The position numbers and the translations under genes were made by a program. DNA of 64,000 bases, taken from NCBI GenBank assembly GCA_007644065.1, contig VJWN01000013.1, positions 1 to 64,000 on the forward strand, written 5' to 3'. This stretch comes from Margaritispora aquatica. Taxonomy: Eukaryota; Ascomycota; Leotiomycetes; Helotiales; Discinellaceae. This document shows positions 58,570-64,000 of this stretch, one piece after another. How positions within the stretch are numbered: the first letter of the stretch is position 1; every line of letters starts with the position of its first letter. The notes below the pieces were generated by a model, which saw nothing but the letters and a program-made list of their open reading frames with translations, was not told where the DNA came from and ran no database searches.

Positions 58570-59000
58570 CTGACTAGTACTATATCTTCCTCAACGGTGT
58601 ACTGGTACATAATTCCGAATTGCATGCCTTAAAGAGTAGCTCCTCCAATGGCGATGGTATCCTGAACCCAGTCTCCAATAGCTCCACCACCGCCACCACC
58701 ACCATAGGATATTTGAAATCCACCATCGAAATATTCGTAGGAAGAAGAAGCATTTCCCTCATCTGAGAAGTATAAGTGAGTGTAATTGAATGGTTGCTTG
58801 GAAAGCGTCCTTACAGGATCCAAATTTAGAACAAGTATTAGGACATGCGTAGAACAGATGTTTGACGACGAAGTTTCAACGATCAGGTCGCTACTACTAG
58901 TGTCAATTTGGACAATTATTGACTGTCGTAGTGTATCGACCTCTAGCTGAATAAGAAAGAGGAAAAAGTCTCGAAATTGATATCTGGGGTCTCAACAACT
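58570..59000 (-). pseudogene. Aspartyl (pepsin-type, A1) protease relic
   Basis: The minus frame reads IQLEVDTLRQSIIVQIDTSS then SDLIVETSSSNIC, the active-site region of A1 proteases (usual DTGSSDLWV) with the catalytic motif changed from DTG to DTS. Further on comes GFQISYGGGGGGGAIGDWVQ then DTIAIGGATL, as in the flap-region sequence (ISYGDGS..GDxGxDTVxIGG), followed by an in-frame stop and then GMQFGIMYQYTVEEDIV, which would continue the family's QFG segment. There may also be a frame slip near the Cys pair (NTCSKFGSC in another frame). The second active-site half is missing. Premature stop, changed Gly and truncation make this a pseudogene. A TIR element abuts its 5' side. Confidence 0.6.
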
Positions 59001-59011
59001 CCCTTTGTTCG

Positions 59012-59031
59012 CCCTACGGAAGTAGGTTCGT
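59012..59031 (+). repeat. Left terminal inverted repeat
   Basis: 20 bp, 19/20 identical to the inverted right end. Confidence 0.7.
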
Positions 59032-59260
59032 CATAATATATAGAAATATCACTATTACGATCGTTATAAAAAACAACGGGAATTTTAACGATTTATAACG
59101 GCGCTTACTATTAGTTATAACGAAATTCGACTTTTTTTACAGCTACTTTTCGGACTTCGTTATAACCTCTAGTTATATTTTATAACGGTATCGCTATTAA
59201 AAATAACGACTTTTACTATAAGTTTGGAACCCTAGGAATCTACGAATCTATATACTGCCC

Positions 59261-59428
59261 TTGGATCTGCTAGATCTGCTGGATCTACTGGATCTGCTAC
59301 CTACCTTTGGATCTGCTACTAACCCTATCTTTGGATCTGCTACTAACCTACCTTTAGATCTGCTACTAACCTACCTTTGGATCTGCTGGATCTGCTGGAT
59401 CTGCCACCGACCTACCTTTGGATCTACT
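59261..59428 (+). repeat. Tandem GGATCTGCT / CTACCTTTGGATCTG minisatellite
   Basis: Units of GGATCTGCT(GGATCTGCT) alternating with CTACTAACCTACCTTT(G/A)GATCTG lie inside the TIR element. It is read in frame as Leu/Asp-rich but is surely not coding. Confidence 0.7.
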
Positions 59429-59800
59429 GTCTGTAAAAGTCTATAAGAGAACGAATTCGAAGGAGAATAAAGAAGAAGAATAAGGGGAATGAGGGGAATG
59501 AGGGGAATAAGGTATTTACGGTAAGAGGGTGGTAAAATATCCGGGTACGGTCTGTTTTATATTATATAAAGGATCCGAATACGATGTCTATACGTATATC
59601 TATGCGTATATCTATGCTATATAACGAAGCCGTTATAAAGTATAGTAAGAAGTGCTATAAAACTCGTAGTATAGTTATCCTTACTATTAATTATAACGAA
59701 CTAAAAATCTACTTGCAAATCCTCGTTATACTCGAAACCGAGTCACTATATATTATAACGAGATCGCCGTTGGTTATGGTAACTTTGATTATAATATATA

Positions 59801-59820
59801 ACGAACCTGCTTCCGTAGGG
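59801..59820 (-). repeat. Right terminal inverted repeat
   Basis: 20 bp, the inverted partner of the left end. The single mismatch is a transition. Confidence 0.7.
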
Positions 59821-61130
59821 TCGTCGATTTAAAGATCTTGCTGCTATCTGTACTGCGGTCTGTTTGGTGAGAGCAAGTTGCACACAGCTGAATTGTTACG
59901 CTTTTCATATCTCAAAGCTTCTACAAACACAACGCAGCGTAAACAAAATGCCATGTAGACCTCATGACTGCAACATGGAGTCAAGCTATTTTGAAGATTT
60001 CATTCGGACAAAGCTTTGAAACGGATATGGAAAAGCCGTAGCATGAGATGAAAGGGTTCTTAGAATGTGAACCTTGACTCCTTGAGGCTGGGTCGTAAGT
60101 ATGTACTTGCTTTACTCATGTTCATGGTATCTCAGGACAGACGAAATATAAGTAGAGCCAGGCATGAAGCAATCTGAAAAATTGAATTTGAATTTTCTCT
60201 GCCACAGACTTTCGCTTTCTCGTCTCTTGCTTCTGTCCAAAACCCGAACGCGATCATTTCCAATTATTGGATTGGCCAGTTGGCCAGCGGAATGGTGGCT
60301 AATGTGCACTATTTCAAACGTTCTCGTCCATGTCTCAACCTTCTTCCATTATTTTTGAGGTTGTATGAGTATGCAGCGAAGGAGAAAAAGAAACCTTCAC
60401 ATAACGTTCAGAGACAGTGAGAACTTCCTCACGGCCTCCTACCATTGCCACGGCTACAGTATCGTTAGTTCCCTGTGTCAGTCGCGCGTGTCAGCCGCAA
60501 AGCAAGGTATGCAGATCCAATCCAATGATGTATTAATCGATCCAAATGTGGCGTATAGGTACAGATGTACACAATGTCAAGAGGAACTTTCGAGTACCCA
60601 GACCGAAGATCCAAATCTGACGCATTAAAAACAATTCCCGAAGGAGTTAGTCGAAAGCGAAACGAAATATTCTATACCAGCCTTAAATTAAATATTTAAC
60701 CTTTGCATCGATATCGTTGGAATAGCTCTTGCCGTATGCGCATGGTCGTGGGAGAGGGTGTGCTCGTCAAGGCAGACAGCTTCGTGGACGTATTTGGTTG
60801 GGCATAGCCTTATACACACAACGTTACATCAGTCGAGCTATTTGTTAGAACTGAGTGACTGAGTGTACGCTGATACAATGTAGTTTACATACTCGGTTTT
60901 CATATAGAGTGCCTACCCCACATAAGCAGAGAGATCAAGTCGTCAATGTTCATCGTTTTTCAACACAATTATCTAAATTCGCCGCTACACATTTGTTACC
61001 CAAATTTACGTATCTAAATTTCCACATATCTTTCCTTGGTATTTATAAGATCCCTTCTTGTTACAAAAATCATATCTGTGTCTACCTACTTACTCTTATA
61101 AAGTCGAAAGCTTTAATTTAAAGCTACCAC
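59821..61130. other. Intergenic region
   Basis: 1.3 kb. The short frame 60365-60628 has no family features. The last part has TATTTATAAG at 61041-61050, a possible TATA box 82 bp upstream of the next ATG. Confidence 0.4.
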
Positions 61131-61131
61131 C

Positions 61132-61656
61132 ATGGTCTTGGTCGTAACAGGTGTCGGAATCGCCGCTGTCCCTATCCTCGGCACTGTCGGCGCTGGCATT
61201 GCCACTACCGCGACCGTCAATGCTGTCGCTGCCTTAGAGGGAGCGACTCTTGGAGCAACCGTCGTAGCAATGGGAGAAGGCGCGCTCGTTGGGGTGGGAG
61301 CCATTGGTGGTGGTGGCAGCGCTGGCATCGCCCTCGCAACGTTAGCTGGACCCATCGGCTGGGCCGTTGTAGGATTTGAGTCCAACAAGAATAACAAGAA
61401 CAACGACCAAAACGACTACAATGATCGTAGTGGCGATAGTGGCTACACCTGGGACTGCTGGAAGCCTGTCGTGATGGACGATTCGGTTGACCTCTCTCAC
61501 GGCATCACCCTTCGCGACCTTCATAACCATCCAAATATCAAGCAGATGATTGTTGATAGCAACGGTCTCATCGCGGAGAACATCCGTGGAGAGCAGTTCC
61601 ACCTTTCCCCAGTCCAGGTCAAAGGCACTCTCGCCTTTCACGCAGCTCGAATCTAG
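61132..61656 (+). CDS. Gly-rich hydrophobic N-terminus plus conserved-looking C-terminal domain, 174 aa
   Basis: A single exon. The start has a near-ideal context (ACCACCATGG). The first 85 residues are Gly/Ala/Val-rich and hydrophobic (GVGIAAVPILGTVGAGIATT, LVGVGAIGGGGSAGIALATL), with GxxxG spacing as in glycine zippers of membrane-inserting proteins, and no clear signal peptidase site. An Asn/Asp-rich linker (NKNNKNNDQNDYNDRSGDSG) follows. The C-terminal 70 residues are folded-looking: YTWDCWKPVVMDDSVDLSHG, ITLRDLHNHPNIKQMIVD and GEQFHLSPVQVKGTLAFHAA. I have seen CWKPV...D...RDL...E.F patterns in several fungal proteins, but no function is known to me. A membrane-active role is inference only. 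Confidence 0.68.
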   Translation: MVLVVTGVGIAAVPILGTVGAGIATTATVNAVAALEGATLGATVVAMGEGALVGVGAIGGGGSAGIALATLAGPIGWAVVGFESNKNNKNNDQNDYNDRSGDSGYTWDCWKPVVMDDSVDLSHGITLRDLHNHPNIKQMIVDSNGLIAENIRGEQFHLSPVQVKGTLAFHAARI

Positions 61657-64000
61657 TACCCTAATACGCACCCCACCCCTTGAGAACGGTTCGCCTACAT
61701 CACGTTTGGCGTGGAGCTATCAACTCTGGCATTTAGTTCTCAATCCTTTCTGCGGTCGGGAATGAATATCCAAGCTGAGATTTCCTGAAAGTGTAAATGA
61801 TAACTGAATGACTGAATCAACGAACGAATGCATGAACGAACGAATGAATGGGATTCGGATCTTTTTATTAGTAGGATTTTGGAGACAAGACGAGAAGTAT
61901 TGCGAAGTCTCAATGGTAGCACCTAGAAAAGGCAAATGCCTTTTACTGTATTACTCTTGGCAACTCGGATGAATCTTCAGGGAATGCGTCTAAAGTAGAC
62001 AGGTGATAGGAGTCGCTACGGAGTCATTCTTTAATGAAAGTTTTCATTCGTGTTCTCTAGTCTTTTGTAGATGACGTCCTAAAATTCTTGTAAGCTGAAA
62101 TTTGTTCATGATTGGCTTTATCAATGTGCACTAACCATACAAGCTTCTATATTTTCACATCTTACTCTCTATCTCTTGTTTTTTTGTCTGTCGGCACTAT
62201 AATTTGACGATATACAGAACTGTGCACGTTTTCGGCTGGCGACAGACACATCTACATTTAAATTAAACAAAATTCTTCCAACACATGCCCAATAATACTG
62301 CGGAATTTGCAATATCTTTCAGTTCATACCTATCTCGAAGGCAAAGCTATGCTTTTTCTCTGCTTTCTACACCATAATTCCACTTTACAAGACTAACAAT
62401 AGGTTTTGTCGAAGTCTGGTACTCGGTGCTGGCGAGTCAAATCACATAACTTAGCTCACAGCTAGAGTGACGACTACCTTAGGTAGGCTTTTAGGTAAGA
62501 TTTTAAGTATAGACCACCAACCAGCATTTAAAAGCTTTTCTCTTTTCCTTTACATTTAAGTTATTTCAATGAAAATTTCGATCTACTTAATGTACTATTG
62601 TGTTCTCCAGCCGTCTACGATCTTCTCAAATTGAAGTCTCGGTAAATATAAAGCAGACATTCAACATTTGCGAACCGATTCAAATATAGAGAGCACAAAG
62701 AGCTTTCAAGAGAAATTTGGGAATCAATTAGAGAGGCTTAAGATTCTCATGGCCATTTCTAGCAACGGAATCGAAATCTTTAACCCCAAGATATTGTCCG
62801 CCGATGTGGGCAACGGAGCCAACTTCCACCAATTCTGCGGGCTACCAGCAGAATGATGTCAACTTATCTGAGAGGCGGTTCTTCCTGAAGCTCGTGTCAT
62901 TTAGCTGACAACGACTGTGGCAACTGATGGTACCATACGAAAGCTGTCCTAGTGCTGACCCACTGCGGAGCATGAACGTCTGGTCACGAAAAGTAGTCTT
63001 GAAAAACTACATCCTGGCATTTCATTTTTGACTAGCAGAAGAGATCTGCAATGGAACATCTTGTCGAATGATGGGCACAGCCCAGATGAAATTAATGGTT
63101 AAGACAACGCAAATAGCTGTGCAAGCGTATATCTCAATTCCAATGTTGACAGAGTCTATTTCAAGTGCTTTGAGATATAGATGCAAGTAGAAGATGACTT
63201 CTTATGGGAACTACTGAGCTTGTGAATTGTGCAGAATTTTACCTGTAGTTAAGTCTTCCAAATTTCACTGAGCTTTCATAAGCATTCACTTTGAAGGCTC
63301 TGTGTCTCAGTACATTCAAGAGCTTCGAGTTTGTAATTAGGGAGCTATTAAGAAATCACAGAACCGAATTCTGGAACAGATATTTTGGCGAAACCACTAT
63401 TGGAGGCCGTCCGGACTTGGATGAGACATCCTCCAAGACGCCTATTGATGGTACCTTTGCTTGAGTTATCGAGGAAGAGAAAATAGAGAAGCCAAATCTC
63501 TCATATAAGATTGTGAGTATAGGCCGTATAGATGTCTATACGATAACTCTTACTGAAGTACCATTATTCTGGAACTGGATTATTCATGAATCTGTGACAT
63601 GAATATGTAATCATCTGGATACGGTACATGCTCTTGATCTGTTGCCAGGAACTACATTCCATTTTATTTCAAAATATCTTTTGTATTCGACATATTTTGG
63701 AGGGGCGAGACAGTTTCGTAGCGTAACTGGTTTAGAGAATATCTGCATATTTGCTCTTGTTGTTAGAATGGAAAGGTCAATTTTTGGGACATCCAGTGAG
63801 GAATAGATAGGGTTGAACCACGTGAGTAAGCAGTAGGTGAAGTAGGTAGGATTGAAGAGTCTGAAGAGCCTTTACAGCAGCAGAGAGCTCTACATAAACA
63901 CCCAGGTCAGCGCTTACAGCAATTTATCTCATATAATAGAATAGGTAATATGGAGTACAGTAAAATCAAAGAGAGAATTGAAATAACCAAATATTATGCA
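61657..64000. other. AT-rich intergenic region with repeat copy B
   Basis: 2.3 kb to the right edge. No gene is supported; the 62668-62856 frame lacks features. There is a short AATGAACGAACG-type tandem near 61810-61850 and a diverged repeat near the edge (separate entry). Confidence 0.45.
63690..63960 (+). repeat. Diverged dispersed repeat, copy B
   Basis: Same order of blocks as 44860-45060: GACATATTTTGGAGG, GGATTGAAGAGTCTGAAGAG, TTTACAGCAGCAGAGAGCTC and AGGTCAGCG. Differences are mostly C/T and A/G. It may continue past the window edge. Confidence 0.55.

Larger units (their letters stand above)
59012..59820. mobile_element. MITE-like element with terminal inverted repeats (809 bp)
   Basis: The left end CCCTACGGAAGTAGGTTCGT and the reverse complement of the right end CCCTACGGAAGCAGGTTCGT match at 19 of 20 bases, the difference being a C/T transition. 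The flanking trinucleotide TCG occurs directly at both sides (59009-59011 and 59821-59823), a possible 3-bp target duplication. The inside is AT-rich with many TTATAACG/CGTTATAA motifs and a GGATCTGCT-type tandem. No transposase ORF is seen, so it would be non-autonomous. Superfamily not assigned; a 3-bp duplication would fit PIF/Harbinger or CACTA-type families. Confidence 0.68.

Noticed and set aside
35000..64000. Secondary-metabolite cluster
   Set aside because: No PKS, NRPS, terpene cyclase or cytochrome P450 was seen; the secreted enzymes here are unrelated.

Overview
The window looks like nuclear DNA of a filamentous ascomycete (Pezizomycotina). Most genes carry several short introns of about 45-75 bp with GT..AG ends and CTAAC/CTGAC-type branch sites. 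The gene set is typically fungal: a laccase, CFEM proteins, GtaA-type glutaminase, rhodopsin-domain receptor-like proteins, a 2EXR protein and TORC2/PKA signalling. The mixture suggests Leotiomycetes/Helotiales, but that is an impression and not a proof. No rRNA, convincing tRNA or CRISPR array was seen.

Layout. 1-8.6 kb: a truncated unknown gene, an AAAP amino-acid permease, a small secreted protein and a complete laccase. 9.4-24.5 kb: the conserved housekeeping core, with PRCC-like and SIN1/AVO1 divergent, a serine-rich wall protein with an apparent frameshift, the PKA catalytic subunit, and a divergent pair of nuclear proteins (NFKBIL1-like, NSRP1-like). 26.3-38.7 kb: a six-CFEM surface protein, a disordered hypothetical protein, a membrane-anchored prolyl 4-hydroxylase, a secreted repeat-poor protein and a GtaA-family glutaminase. 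41-57.8 kb: accessory genes, several of unknown function (a 427-aa orphan, a 4-TM DUF7704-type protein, a small Gly-rich protein, a secreted effector-like protein), plus a rhodopsin-domain protein, a secreted alpha/beta hydrolase, a SnoaL-like secreted protein and a 2EXR gene with a frameshift. 57.8-64 kb: an AT-rich decayed area with an aspartyl-protease relic, an ~809-bp element with terminal inverted repeats, a Gly-rich membrane-type orphan, and a diverged repeat shared with 44.9 kb.

Working together. The 9-24 kb block holds two regulators that act on AGC kinases or are AGC kinases (SIN1 of TORC2, PKA) and three splicing- or nucleus-linked proteins. They are conserved neighbours and not an operon. 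The flanks are secretory: at least eight products have signal peptides. No biosynthetic cluster or obvious new multi-gene system was found. The most unusual items are the internally duplicated CFEM gene, the orphan at 41.2-42.8 kb, the TIR element, and two in-frame breaks that need raw-read checking. Exon coordinates were derived by hand from splice signals and reading-frame continuity. Totals for the multi-exon genes were checked to be multiples of three.
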